From: Macrolepiota albuminosa | Lineage: Eukaryota > Basidiomycota > Agaricomycetes > Agaricales > Agaricaceae | Direction of reading: 5' to 3' | DNA length: 64,000 bases | NCBI GenBank assembly: GCA_027475525.1 | Contig: JAMWFC010000082.1 | Coordinates: 2,356,001-2,420,000, forward strand | Shown here: piece by piece, positions 9,741 to 22,500 of the stretch | Numbering within the stretch: the stretch's first letter is position 1 | Layout: the number at the start of each line of letters is the position of its first letter | Translations under genes and position numbers: made by a program | The notes under the pieces: model-generated | What the model saw: only the letters and a program-made list of their open reading frames with translations | The model's database searches: none | Told to the model about the DNA's origin: nothing

Positions 9741-11438
9741 GGGGTCAAAGTTCTAGACTTGACACGCATCTTGGCTGGCCCTACGGCGACCATGCTCTTA
9801 GCTGACCTTGGTGCGGATGTGATAAAGGTAGAAGAAATCAGCAAAGGGGACGATACCAGTGGGTGGCAGTAGGAGCTCATCCATTAATGAAATGAATGCT
9901 TTGCCCAGGGACATGGCTTCCACCCTCAGCTCCCACACTCTCCTCTGCTCCGGCTGAAACGAGTCATCTTCCACCAGAGTCAGCATACTTCCTTGCTGTC
10001 AACAGGAACAAGCGATCGATAACGGTCAACTTTAAATCTCCCGAAGGACTTGAAATCCTCCAGAAACTTGTGAAGAAATCCGATATCCTAGTTGAGAACT
10101 TTGTTTCTGGGAAACTCGAGGCAATGGGTCTTGGGTATGAGGACTGCAAGAAGCTCAATCCTCGACTTATTTACACATCTATCACGGGTAAGGAAATTTA
10201 ATACGTGCCTGTGTAAGTTGAATGTCTCAAAAAGCATCGAAAGGCTATGGCCAGACGGGTCCATATAGAAAAGCTCCAGGGTATGATGTAATTGTGGAAG
10301 CTGAGGCTGGCTTAATGCACATGTTCGTTTGTCGTGATTTTTTGCCGGTGTCTTTACAGGTTGACAATGATCCAGAACGGGAGAGCCCGACAGGCCACCT
10401 TCAAAAGTCGGCGTCGCGGCTACGGACATTGCCACTGGCCTGTACGCGCATGGAGCTATCATGGCTGCACTTCTTTCTCGTCAGAAAACTGGTCAGGGAG
10501 TTTGGATAGATTGCAATTTGTTTGAGACCCAGGTACTTTCATGTCTATATTTGCCATCAATAGTGAAGTTTAGAGGACTTTGCGTTACAGATTGCTGGGC
10601 TAACAAACGTTGCCTTAAACTATTTGATTTCTGGTGAAGAGGCTTCCAGACATGGAACTGCGCATCCATCTGTTGTTCCGTATCAAGTATTCCCCTGCAG
10701 AGATGGTTTCCTGATGATTGGCGCTGGCAATAACAAACAAGTCGGCAACTCCTGATGATTGAGTTTTTGACGCTTACAGCTTTCATCAGTTTGCATTGCT
10801 TGCCGAGAAGATTCTGGACGACCCTGAACTCGCAACAAACCCCAGGTTTGCGACGAACGAGGCACGAGTTGCAAACCGCGTGGAGCTTGTTAACATCATT
10901 TCAGAAGCATTGCTGAAAAAGGAAAGAGCGTACTGGATTGAGCGATTTACAGGAATGGGGTGAGATTGAAACTATCACTTTCGGGGAAAGAGCGTGGCGT
11001 CCGATTGATCTATTCGTTTAGCGTTCCATTTAGTCCCATCAACAACATCAAGCAGACGTTTGACCATCCTCAGGTACATTCTGCTCGTATCCATCTTAAC
11101 CGATTCACATTTCGTCCATCAACAAGGCGATCGCACGTCAGGTTACAGTTGAGGTCGAGGTAAGTTGTCCCTTAGCGAAGCAAGCTCGTCTTGGTTCACT
11201 GATACGTTACAGCATCCTCGGGCAGGGAAGATCAAATTATTAGCGCCAGCAGTTTTTTACAACGGTGAAAAAATGGCTGTACGTATGCCTCCCCCTTGGT
11301 TGTCGGAGCATACTGCAGAGGTATGTGCGTATCCCAGTGAATTCCCTGCATTGATCTTCAAGTCTGTCTAAGGTTATGACGGAACTTGGATACTCACCCG
11401 AGACTATAAAATCATTGAGGGAACGGTTGATCATATAA
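9723..11438 (+). CDS. Class III CoA-transferase, copy B, lacking the mitochondrial presequence
   Basis: This is a second copy of the gene at 3172-5018, about 97% identical by eye, from the codon for MLPPL onward. Exons follow copy A with an offset of 6422 and then 6420: 9723-9858, 9909-10187, 10244-10322, 10376-10532, 10591-10740, 10790-10959, 11022-11073, 11127-11159, 11213-11320, 11373-11438. All splice sites stay GT..AG and no stop or frameshift appears, so about 409 residues can be made. The first in-frame ATG is at 9723; the 43 residues of the presequence in copy A are absent and replaced by unrelated DNA. If expressed, the product should stay in the cytosol. Otherwise this is a truncated, promoterless duplicate. 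Homology ends near 11526. Confidence 0.8.
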
Positions 11439-11848
11439 ATTACACAGTTGTCGAAGTCTGTAGGTGGATATTCTCACGATCCCTTCACATCTCTCCATCG
11501 CTGGTTGAACAATCATATTGCAGTCTTTTTGACGAAGCATGATATATAGCGCGAGTGGATTCGAACGGAAACAAATATATGTATATATTCAAGTCTGAAG
11601 TCAACGAGTCGAGAATGACGTGTAAGTAAATGTATAGTTACGATAAATATAACACTTCGATAAACCTACGCTCGTGTCATCTTGGATGTGTTGAGTAGAG
11701 ACTAGCACGAACTGTCGGTATGTCTTTTGCAGCATACATTACCATATCCGGATACGCCCCAGCCACCACGGTGTGGTGGCCATCGGGAAGTTTTTTTTTT
11801 ATCAAACCTTATTTATTTTCCTTAGATACGATAAAATATAGCCACGCT

Positions 11849-11887
11849 ACCCTCAGTCGACCACATACTATTGGAGTGACTGAGGGT
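11849..11887. repeat. CCCTCAGTC hairpin, copy 3
   Basis: The same 10-bp arms as at 6569 and 7562 surround a 19-nt loop. The 77-bp duplication at 11850 makes a second occurrence at 11927. Confidence 0.55.
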
Positions 11888-12003
11888 AAGCAAGGCTAAC
11901 TACTTGTGGAAAGATGAGTTAATTTTCCCTCAGTCGACCACATACTATTGGAGTGACTGAGGGTAAGCAAGGCTAACTACTTGTGGAAAGATGAGTTAAT
12001 TTT
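11850..12003. repeat. 77-bp perfect tandem duplication 1
   Basis: Units 11850-11926 and 11927-12003. Noncoding; it doubles the CCCTCAGTC hairpin. Confidence 0.95.
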
Positions 12004-12289
12004 TCAGATGCTGGGTGAGTGTAAGCGTACCGCTTACAAGCGCAGACAAGATCGAGACGGAAGGGATTAGGGCTGGGATCAAGACGAGGATGGGGCCGTG
12101 ATCAGATGGATGTTTCAAACCTTATTAGAAGCACGCATAAATAGGGGGTGGTAGAATGTGTTCGAGAGTTAGTTTTCCAAAAATACACCTCATTTCAGTT
12201 TAGCACGCGCTCTTCAGTGAAGTCAGATATACCATCTGCTTACAAACCAGCAAAACAAGGACGGGGGTGACCCAAAAAAAAGTGTAGGA

Positions 12290-12700
12290 AGAGTACTCCG
12301 ATTGATGGAAAAATTAAAGATCACAGGAAACGTAGAGGACCCCGACGACTGCTACTTGTAAAAAGAGAACGAAAGAGAAATTCTAAAAGTCCTTACGATG
12401 ATTAAAAACAAACCATAAATAGCGAAAAAAAGACGAAACAAACCGAAGAAAAACTTGAGGAAGACGATTTTCGAAAAAAAAAAGGGGGGGGTAGGGGGAG
12501 AAACAAAACTAAAAATAAAGAAACGATAGGGGTCGAGGGGGGGGAACAGCAAAACAAAAACGGGGGTGGATGGAAGGAAGAGGGACAGGCACATAGAGGG
12601 AAAAGGGGGGGAAACAGGCAACACATGATCAAAAGTGACACCTGAAAATTTCGCGACTGTTGTTCGCAGAGCATAGACCCACTACGAAAGTAGCGGGAAT
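12290..12700. repeat. CpG-retaining copy of the element at 8.34-8.89 kb
   Basis: Shared ends are described at the other copy. The middle is purine-rich, with runs of g and a on the plus strand. No protein-coding signature is seen, and the apparent minus-strand frames are low-complexity Phe/Ser/Pro strings. Confidence 0.5.
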
Positions 12701-12858
12701 GATGGTCTTGTTTGGACGTGTCAGTATAAGGGAGAACAAGGAAACTTGTAACCGGCCTGGGCCCGCGCACGAATTAGCTGGGTTCCAAATCGTGTCACGC
12801 TCATGTGAGCGTTTGTGCACGCGTCAAACGAGTATCGCGCTGGTGCGCATGGAATGAG

Positions 12859-15800
12859 ATGTCTCTTGATCTCCCAACCCCGAAGGCATTTCCTGCTTTC
12901 CCATTCAATCCACCATATGAAATCCAGGTGGAACTTATGCGCCATCTCTACACGTCAATTGAGCAGAGAAAGGTGACTGTTGTTGAGAGCCCTACAGGCA
13001 CAGTATGCATTCAATTATCCGGTCTCTTTTTCTTCACTCAGTTGCGTATGCAGGGAAAGACCTTGAGCCTTTTGTGCGCCAGTCTGACATGGCTTCTGGA
13101 CGAAAAGGATCGAGCGAAGAAAGGAAAACTTCGCGAAATGGTTGGTGACGATGCTGATGGTGTGTTTATCTTTCTGGTCAGAACTGGTCAGAGTCACGCA
13201 GAACTATTACTAAGTCGACCGAAGCAAAGGACTGGGTAATTGAACAAACGAGAGAGCGTGTTCGACGGGAGATGGAGGCTGATGAGCGGGAGTACGAAGC
13301 AAGACTCGTCGAGGCAAAGAAACGCGAAAATTTGCTCAAAAGTATGTCTCGGGCCAGAGTTGTTAAAAAAATCGTTCGTCATGTTGTCTTCGGATGGTTT
13401 CTTAACTCATCATGGACCTTTTTGGCTTTACTTTTTTTTAGAAACTGGACAAGCAGGCTGGAGTTCCAGTGGAAGATGAGAATGAGGACCACTTCCTACC
13501 AGCAAACGAGTTACACGGCAATGAAGAAGAGATGAACATCTCACCGGCACTCCGTGCATTGATGGACAAGTATGTTTGACCCAAATGTTTGCGCCTCCTC
13601 TGAATATTCGGTGTACTCGCAGGGTTGAGAAACAATCAAGGCCTGGACATGGTGATGAACCAGAATTAACATGCACGAAGATATATTACGCCTCGAGGAC
13701 ACATTCACAGCTCACGCAGGTCCTACCTGAGCTTCAACGGTTGAAACTCTATTCTAATGTCATCTCGCTACATCCTTCTGATAAGACAAAGAAGCGGCAC
13801 TACCTGAGCTTCAACGGTTGAAACTCTATTCTAATGTCATCTCGCTACATCCTTCTGATAAGACAAAGAAGCGGCAGTTAGACGAGTCTGAATCGAATAG
13901 TGAAGTTGGGCTAAACACAAGGACGGTGGCACTAGGCTCAAGGAAACAACTATGTATCAATGATGAAGTACGAGAAAAAACTCGCGATCTAGATGAGGGT
14001 TGTAGGGAACTTCTTGGAGGTGCCCACACATTTATTCTACATCCTCAGGAGTTTGCTCACCTCTAGTAATCGCTCAGAGAAGGAATACAAGCGTTGTCCG
14101 TATCTCCCACCCGTAGGCGACGAGGAGAAGATGCTTGATTTTAGAGACCAAGTTCTTGTAAATCATCTGAACTCCGCATTTTGCGTTCTTCCTGACTAAC
14201 ACAAGCAAAAACTCAGGCAACTCCTAAAGATATCGAGGATTTGGCTGCAGCAGGCCGGAGAGCACAAACTTGTCCATATTTTGGCGCACGGCGAGCTGTA
14301 CCACAAGCGCAGGTGACAGGATCGACGTATGCTGGGTTCAAAGCTCATTATTTATGTTCAAAGCTCGTAACACTGCCCTATAATCTTTTGCTCCAAAGAA
14401 CTGCTCGAGAAGCACTTGGAATAGATCTAACAGACCAAATCATCATTATTGATGAAGCGCACAGTAGGTTTTTGTTTTGCTCTTCTTTGTCACTTGACCG
14501 AAGTTTATTAGATCTCATACCTACAATCCTCTCCCTATCTACAGTTCGACTTCCTCAATCGATTCTCATGACGTCTTTCATACAAGTCTGTACTTACGTC
14601 TCGAAATTCAGAAATCGACTTAGTCCAGCTAACCTTTTACATCTGAAACGTCTCGTCGTTTTCCTCGACGCACTCAAAAAGTATGTCCTGGAATGGAAAG
14701 AGAGTCGGCTTGGCAAATCCGTGAACGAATCGCCTGGTATAACTGAGAAGGACGAAGTGATCACTCCTGCGGAATTCATGGAAAGACTCGGTAGAAAAGT
14801 TTCAGGGATCAATCTACTAGAGATAGAAACATATCTCAAATCGAGTAAGGTGACTGTTGTTTGGACTCTCTTCCTTTCGTTGACCTGAATGCCGTTCATG
14901 CATCAAGGTTGCGAGGAAGATTTCTGGTTACTGTGATAAGGAAGCGGAGAAGAATGGTGGTGAGTTGTCATCCATAAGAAGAGGGCAATTTAGAACAACG
15001 GGTCAAAATGCTAGATGTCTCGCGCCCAAGCCGAGGAGAAATACCACCACTGAATATCGTTGAAGCTTTCTTAGTGTCTCTGACAGGCGTGACTGACGGT
15101 TTGTAGCAAGATTCCAGCTATACATTTACCTTTAACGGCTCTCATTTAGATGGGCGAGTAACGTTCACATTAGTTGGACCTCCCGGGAATGAGACAGTCG
15201 AGCTAAAATTCCAACTTCTCAACCCGTCACCTCCATTCAAGGAGGTTGTAGATGTTGCTAGATCGGTGATCCTAGCTGGAGGAACAATGTCGCCTGTAAG
15301 TGGTTACAATCCCATTGCTCGTTGAGATAAGCCGATGAATATAATGAAGATATCAGATGTTGCCAACCAGCTATTCTCCTATCTCCCACCGGAAAGATTT
15401 TCTACTTTCTCCTGTGGACATATCATCCCACCGGACAATCTTCAAACTCTAGTAGTCAACAAAGGTCCTCGTGGAAGCGATTTGGAGTATAAAGCCGGTA
15501 AACAAAGGGACGCGACTGTCGTACGTCGATCCCCAGTCTATCTTCGCAGACTTGGTCTCACGTCTACAGATTGCAGATCTCGGACAAATATTGCTGAACT
15601 TCGTCAACGTAGTGCCATCTGGGATGATAGTCTTCTTCCCGTCGTATAATTTCCTAAACATGGCCAAGGCGGCTTGGAGTAAGACTGGATTATTAGATAA
15701 ACTCAGCGTCAAGAAAAAGGTGAGAATAATGTGCTGTGTTCACGAAGCTCAACAAACTTGACGCTCCATCCATAGACGTTTTTTGAGCCTGCAGAAAGCA

Positions 15801-16487
15801 GAGACGTTGACAACGTTTTGCAAGAGTACACTGCTGCTATCCATGATACTGTAGGTCTATGTTCGTCTATCATCTGGCTATTTAATGATTTCTGCAGCCA
15901 ACGTCTTCTGTCAAGGCTCGTGGTGCTCTTTTACTGGCCGTCATCGGAGCAAAGCTTTCTGAAGGTCTGAACTTTGCTGATGATCTAGCTCGAGCAGTCG
16001 TGATCGTTGGACTTCCTTTTGCGAACCTCGGCTCCGCCGAGCTCAAAGAGCGCATGCAATACGTTAAGCGATTAGAGGAAAGTAAAGGTGACAAAAGAGC
16101 TACCTCGGCTCCGCCGAGCTCAAAGAGCGCATGCAATACGTTAAGCGATTAGAGGAAAGTAAAGGTGACAAAAGAGCTCAGGTCAAAAAGATGCAGCTGC
16201 TGAGCTCTACGAGAATATGTGTATGAACGCCGTTAATCAAAGCATTGGTTCGTTCACATTCTTGCTATCTGTCCCTCGGAGTGACGGACCTTTTAGGTCG
16301 TGCTATTCGTCATCGGGGTGATTGGGCATCACTTATCCTTTTGGATCGTCGTTATTCTTCGAGTTCTATCCGCAACAAGCTTCCGAAATGGATAGGGGAT
16401 GGAATCACCATCACTAACGGATTTGGGCATGCAATGAGCAGCCTAGGGACATTCTATCGTAACAAAAGGCAGCCTTTGAAATCGTGA
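12859..16487 (+). CDS. CHL1: CHL1/DDX11-type XPD-family iron-sulfur DNA helicase
   Basis: The start is ATG at 12859 ([21 protein letters not shown]). The Q-motif region is followed by the Walker A loop split by an intron ([23 protein letters not shown]). Then come [15 protein letters not shown] (motif Ia), Cys residues in [15 protein letters not shown] and [14 protein letters not shown] expected to hold the Fe-S cluster, and the DEAH box IIIIDEAHN, with the Asn made by splicing. The C-terminal half has [63 protein letters not shown] and [23 protein letters not shown]. The role is sister-chromatid cohesion and replication-fork DNA unwinding in the nucleus. Two 77-bp duplications (13723, 16025) break the frame. 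After collapsing them, one base is still missing near 16179. A TAG at 15104-15106 is in frame unless a 33-nt intron is removed there. Confidence 0.88.
13723..13876. repeat. 77-bp perfect tandem duplication 2
   Basis: Units 13723-13799 and 13800-13876 in a CHL1 exon. Dropping one unit restores [16 protein letters not shown] exactly. Confidence 0.95.
16025..16178. repeat. 77-bp perfect tandem duplication 3
   Basis: Units 16025-16101 and 16102-16178 in CHL1. After collapse one base is missing between ESKGDKRA and [10 protein letters not shown]. Confidence 0.95.
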
Positions 16488-17537
16488 CCAGCTACGAAAT
16501 ATACACCACGTGGTAACCTTCTAGCAACTGCGCGTGCAGGTGTGCTGGTTCATTCGAGGAGGAATGATTGCACCTGTTTTTTAAGACTCTTTGTCTTTGT
16601 CCAGCTTCCCTATCTACCATCAAAGTTTTCAAGCTCTTTCCCGGGTCGTCACTTAGGTTAACATGTTAATCATGAGGATGGACGTAGACTTGCAGTAACG
16701 TGAAATAATCGTCTCCACTTAATCGCTATAACTAGAATACGACCCAGTCCAATCAAATCCCATCCATCAACCCCAATTCCGTGTCATTCTCGCAATCTCA
16801 TGAAAATAAGCCCACTAGAAGGCATGTCTCATATTTTTTGACGAATTGAGCTTTGTGGGTTTTTCTTGAGCTATTGGTAATTTGAAATGTCGCCTTGACA
16901 AGGTGGTGCCATACAGGCTGGCATTGTAATCAGCGGAAGAAAAACTCGTGTAAATTGTCAGAACCTGACACAATAATTGTAAGTATATCTACGTGTCAGT
17001 GTTGTGTCAGTAGGTGAATATTGTGAGCTTATCCTCAGTCGGTATATTTGACTCAGGGTTTTGTATGGCGAAAGGATGTACATATGTAGTATCTTAACGA
17101 TGGGTGGCATTGTCCCTGTATTGCGGGAGAGTGAATGGATGTGATATTGTAAAGGGTGATTGTGATGATTGGAAGGATAATTGTAATGATCGGGGTTAAT
17201 GATGTCGTCATTGTGGGCGTCCGGGCGCTAATATTCTAAACTCGAGACAATAAAAATTTAAGCGAGTACGGACTCAACGACTTGAGCAACTGTGTGTGTG
17301 GACTCAGCCAAACTGATACCAAGCCCTCAAGCTTAGAATAGTCGAAACGCCCAGCATGTCGAATACTCTGTTACCCTTTCTTCGCTGCACCAATTATTAC
17401 TCGCGCAGTGCCAAGCAGTACTTGAACTTCATGCATAGTGAGTGTACACGCTCCATGATCTATTGTAATTAATCAAGAATATAATATACTCGATGGCAGA
17501 GATACTTGTCCGTTCTATATTATCCAAAAGTCCATGC
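16488..17537. other. Intergenic region between convergent CHL1 and the GT61 gene
   Basis: No gene is recognised. A degenerate relative of the CCCTCAGTC hairpin (cctcagtcggtatatttgactcaggg) lies near 17035. The rest is unique-looking, AT-rich 3' flank. Confidence 0.45.
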
Positions 17538-19313
17538 TCAGTCATCAACTTCTCCTGTTAGTGACAGTCTTTCCAAACATAGCCGAGCCACCAATGCCCC
17601 ATCGAGGGGAATGGAGTTTCCTTGGAACCCTTCAACGTACTTGGGTTCTGGCAGACCCGGGCTTGTAAAATATCTATGGGAATTAGCTAAACACCAAGTA
17701 GTATCGAACGGGAGTAACAACTCACTTGTTACCCCAGAAACCATAATGTGTCATACCGAGTGCACGCGTTGTAAATTCATAGTCAAAGGCAAAGCCACCG
17801 GGGAAGAAGAATTCCATTACTGTTGATCGAGGTGTCGGCTTCATCCAAATGAGAGATGTCAAACCATTTCCATGAACGCCCATCATGATCTATCCAGTAA
17901 TGAGTCAAGAAAACGGACAAGCAGCGGCACTAACAGTGGTTCTTGCGGCAAGCTCGATTTGTTCCAGCCGCGACATCTTCTCGGCAGCTACGACATTGAC
18001 TTCAAATCCGTACTGATCTCTCAGCTTGTACAACTCTTCAACAAGCTTTTCGTGGTCTTCCTTGATCAACATACGCCTTCCCCACTCCTGTCGAGAGATA
18101 TACGTGATGACCGGAGTATTCATCGTACCACTACCAACACTAATGTCCAAACCCTTCCCCACTCCTGTCGAGAGATATACGTGATGACCGGAGTATTCAT
18201 CGTACCACTACCAACACTAATGTCCAAACCTGTGAATCGTATCACATTGTTTCTCATGGCCATCCACCAATGAGCACTGCCAGGCATCAGAAATGATGCT
18301 GACGCTGACCGCTGGAATCGCGCAAAATTGTGAGTGAGCATGGAGGCAGAACGGTCCGCAAGGACGACACGGTCGAAGACGAAGGGGCGATTCATCTCAG
18401 CGCGGTCCCGCCAGTCATCCTTGAACTCCATCACTAGGGAAGGAAAGGCTGCGCGTATGACCCATTCGTTCATGGAGGCATAGTCGCGCCAGTGATAGGC
18501 GTCAAGATGGTTGAATACGATACGACGGATGGGTGGCAAAGAAGTCTCCCCATCATCAGGTATTCTCAGGTCCAATGAAGCATAAGTGTGCCAGAGTCCA
18601 TACCATAGCTCTGCAGACCAATGGTAGTAATGTGTGACACTGCGCATCCCTTGGAATGAAACCTGGCGGGTAGCTCTGAAATTCATGGCACTCACAACTG
18701 GTATGGGTCATTGATAAAGTACTTGGAGGATATCAGTAAATACATTGGGATTGAGAAGTATAGAACGTACATTCACGCCGTCTAATAGATGCGCGCTCGT
18801 TCCGAACAATACTTTCGCCTGCTTTGTACTAATCACCCGAATATCCTCATCTGTCGGAAGTCGCGAAGCCACTGCATCCTCTCCGTTCTCAATAAAAAGG
18901 CCTTTCGAATACATATGCGTGACATTGGGTACTTTCGCAGGCTCGTCAGATACAATGTACACGACTCCTTTGAGAATATAGAGCTTGTCGAAGACGGTCC
19001 AACCTAACAAAAAGTTCGTCAGAAGAGCACATGGAAGTTATGCGTCACACATGCCTGGCGCGTGCGACAGCACCCGGGTTTGCGGAACGGGTGACGATCC
19101 CCACGTCAGGTGTGCATTGAATTCATGATAGCCATGGTGGTATGCTGAGTTATTGCGGTTCGTGGTTGATGGAGTGGTCTTTGTAAGACTTGTGAGTGGG
19201 TTGGGAACATTGAGGACGAGTGGTGCGTCAGTTTTATAAGTAAGGAAACGAAGGATAAGGAATAGGATTACGACGAACAGAATCTCTCGCCGCGTCGGTG
19301 GTGCTGGAGCCAT
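17538..19313 (-). CDS. Glycosyltransferase family 61 (EOGT-like), type II membrane protein
   Basis: The start is ATG at 19313 (MAPAPPTRREILFVVILFLI), giving a short basic tail and one hydrophobic signal anchor, so a Golgi/ER lumenal enzyme is expected. Spliced exons read CWTVFDKLYILKGVVYIVS, LFGTSAHLLDGVN, NDPYQFVTHYYHWSAELWYG, IVFNHLDAYHWRDYASMNEW, GTMNTPVITYISRQEWGRRM and a C-terminal GVHGNGLTSLIWMKPTPRST followed by EFFFPGGFAFDYE. The GVHGxGLT block and HYYHWxAE are hallmarks of GT61 (DUF563) enzymes, which transfer GlcNAc or xylose; the acceptor here is unknown. The protein ends ERLSLTGEVDD with TGA at 17538. A 77-bp duplication at 18076 interrupts the catalytic region, and removing one unit restores the frame exactly. 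Confidence 0.85.
18076..18229. repeat. 77-bp perfect tandem duplication 4
   Basis: Units 18076-18152 and 18153-18229 in the GT61 gene. Collapse joins SRQEWGR to RMLIKEDHEK exactly. Confidence 0.95.
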
Positions 19314-19500
19314 CGTCGCCAGTACTTAGAACGAGCTTTACATACCCAACCTCCTTACAGCCCCTCGACCACGTTTGATCGCCGAGCTTTTCGGAAGCAA
19401 TTAAGGAGAAAACACAAATTTAAGTATATTAGTACATCGGCGTATTTGCAGAGATACAATCATTCAAGGCTCGGTGACTTTTATAATTACACAGAAACAT

Positions 19501-22500
19501 TCACCTAGCAATATCGAAATCCGGGTAGCTCAATTCCAGAGATAGCAGATACTCATCATCTTCCTCGTCCGACTGAGGCTGAGGAAAGGAAATGTATGTA
19601 AGTTTGCTAAAGATATCTAGGCTGAAACCATCGTCAGGACTTGTCGAACGGATATAGTAAGCCTCGAAGGCGCTCTGGGGAGGCGTAGAGGGCGGCGGAG
19701 AATCATCTAATGTCGCAAGACTGGACTCGGAACCTGTGTTGGACATAGTACGTCGTTGAGGGGCTGTGGGAGACGGTATATGCTCAGTTGAGGCGATTGA
19801 TTGAAGACAAAATTGCCCTCCATCCACAACTGGTAAGTGATGATGATTTTGAAAGGGGGAATTGTGAATGAACGTCAGAGGTCGAGGCAATTCATCTTTC
19901 GATGTGTGTTCCAAAGGCCCAGCAATGACATTGTCTTCTCCTAATTCATCTACAAGCGTAGGTGGTTCTAGTGGCGATGTTTTGAGACCCGGTGAAGACG
20001 ATAGTTCGAGAGGACGATTGTGAGCAACACCCTCACCCTCACTCTGCGCGAGAAACACTGGAATCGACATATGAGGACGGGGTGATTGAATGGCTTCAAG
20101 TGTCTCTTTTGAAGCAAACACGACATCTTTGATTTCTTGAGTGCAAGGTTCTGGTGTTGACATTTGAGCGCGTGAAGAAGCAAGGACTACGTGATGCTTG
20201 GGGGAAGCACCTGAATCTTCTAGAAGAGGCTCTGGTGTCAACTCCTCAGAAACTTGGAGGGAAGAAGGCGAAACATCAGCAGATCGCCGAGAAGTATCAT
20301 CGTCTGTGTCCTCAAGCTGTACAAGAGACTCCGATCTTGAGTTTGGGGGAAATTGTGAATCGTCGCCGGAGAAAAAAGGTACATCACAGTCTCCAAGTGG
20401 TGGCGGAGCTTCTGATGCTTGTATTGACGCTTGAAAACATGGAGAATACACAATCCCACCATCCACTCTGTCAAGCTGAACAGCAGCAGGGCCAACCTCG
20501 GAATCAGGCTCAGCCTTGTTGATAACACTCTGTATGATCTCTATCTGTCAAGCTGAACAGCAGCAGGGCCAACCTCGGAATCAGGCTCAGCCTTGTTGAT
20601 AACACTCTGTATGATCTCTATGAGCACCCTTGAACTACGCGATGCTTGCGACAAAATTGGATCCTTTTCAAGAGTCTCCGTAGTCATCGCCTTCATTTTC
20701 GCAGTGGATTGGTCCGAGGGAGGCTCAAACTCGGGCTGGGGTGTCACTTTGACCATGTCGATGGCTTCGACTGTCTGAGGTGAAGAGACGGATGTAGTTT
20801 CAACGCGAGTTACCTCATCCTCCTGCGCCACACCACTTACAACGTCATCTTCACTCGCTTGGAGGAGTACAGTGTCATCGTGTATAGCAACCGCGGGAAT
20901 CGTAAGCACATCCTGAATCTCACGGACGACGCCAGCTCCAATGTCTTCATCGTCGCTTGGTTAGCAACCGCGGGAATCGTAAGCACATCCTGAATCTCAC
21001 GGACGACGCCAGCTCCAATGTCTTCATCGTCGCTTGGTTTAGAGCCGGGCACGCAAGAACTTCAGAGTCCAGCACCGGCGATACAGCGATCTCCGCGTTG
21101 TCGTCAATGTCTGCCGATGATGGTAAAAAAACAACTTCATTGTCCCCATCCTCATCCTCATTCCCTTCCTCGCACTCTATGTAGGCCTCTTGCTCCACTG
21201 CACCCAATTCAGCCTCACTCTTCGCGATATCCAGTACATCAACATCAAGCAGAGCAGGCATCTGCATGTCATCAGTCTCGCTCCACACCGGCACTTCCTC
21301 AACGGGTTCCTCCACCTGCACTTCAACCGACTCTTCATGCTCGCTCCGAACCACACTCTGCACGTGTTCCATTTCACCCTGCGACAGCATCTCCACAAGC
21401 ATTTTCTCGTTCTGCCCTTCTTCAGCAGGCAGATCCACAATAGGGTCTGTCATCTGTACTTCCATAACAAATTCTCTCTCCTCTTCCGCAGGTTTGATTG
21501 CCCCAGTTCTCACTTTTGGCGGCAAACAGCTGTGTGCGAAGAAGCGCTGCGTCAATTGGCCCGCCATGAATACATTGCTAGTGCTCTCAGTAGGCACAAA
21601 TCTAGCGAAGGTCGTGGTAGGGACAGAACATTCGAATGGACAAGGCGCATCAACTTGGTGAAGAGGAACCGAAAACTCAGTGGACACCGAGGAAGCCACT
21701 GCCTCATCATCCTTTGTCTTGGTTATGCCATTTGAAGGAGCCTGGCGAATAATTTTGTCACCCACGCTCGTCGTAGTAACAGAGACAGGGAGTGTCGGAG
21801 TCTCATTCGTCTTCAGTGCGATGTCGTCCGGATCTCCAGTCAAGAACACATTATCATAGGGATTCAGGTTGCCCGTTGGGTCAGGAGCAGGGGGTGCAGC
21901 CACATCTATTTGATGGTCCAGTTCCCGCTCTTGGTCCTCTATCCCAGACTTTCCTTCATCCTCCCAGCTCGAAACCGGAGGCGAATATACAATCGCAAGC
22001 TGAGATTGGGATAGAGCCTCTTCGAGATCGGCTCGTTCTTGTTGTTCAATTTCGTAATCCACGTACGGATGGATGTCCAGGGTCGGAGTCGGTGTGTCTG
22101 TGGATGCGCAGAGTGGGCGTTTAGGCACTACTTCATCCGGCACCTTTCCTGCGTCGGAGTCTTTCGATTCCACCACACCCTCGTGACTTTCCTCTTCTCC
22201 CTTTTCTTTGACCTCCTCGAACGCGGCCCGGATCTCTCGTTGCGCAGGATCTGTCACAGTAGATGCGTTGCCCACTGATGCAGGCGGTAAAAGCGTGGGC
22301 ACTGTTAAATATCCATCTTGCTCCTCTATCCTGCCTTCCCGATCCGCCAGAGGTACACCAGTCTCATTCACAGACTCCACCAACATTGACTGAAAAATTG
22401 CTTCCTCCATATCGTCCTGCTCCTGGCCGTCGATTAGAGGAGATATTTGATCGGCAATTGACCTTAGCTCATCGAATTGAGGCTCCTCCTTGACCACCAC

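Noticed and set aside
21018..21735. Plus-strand frames rich in His, Ser and Pro opposite the SIM-motif gene
   Set aside because: They are shadows of the acidic coding strand and share no family motif.
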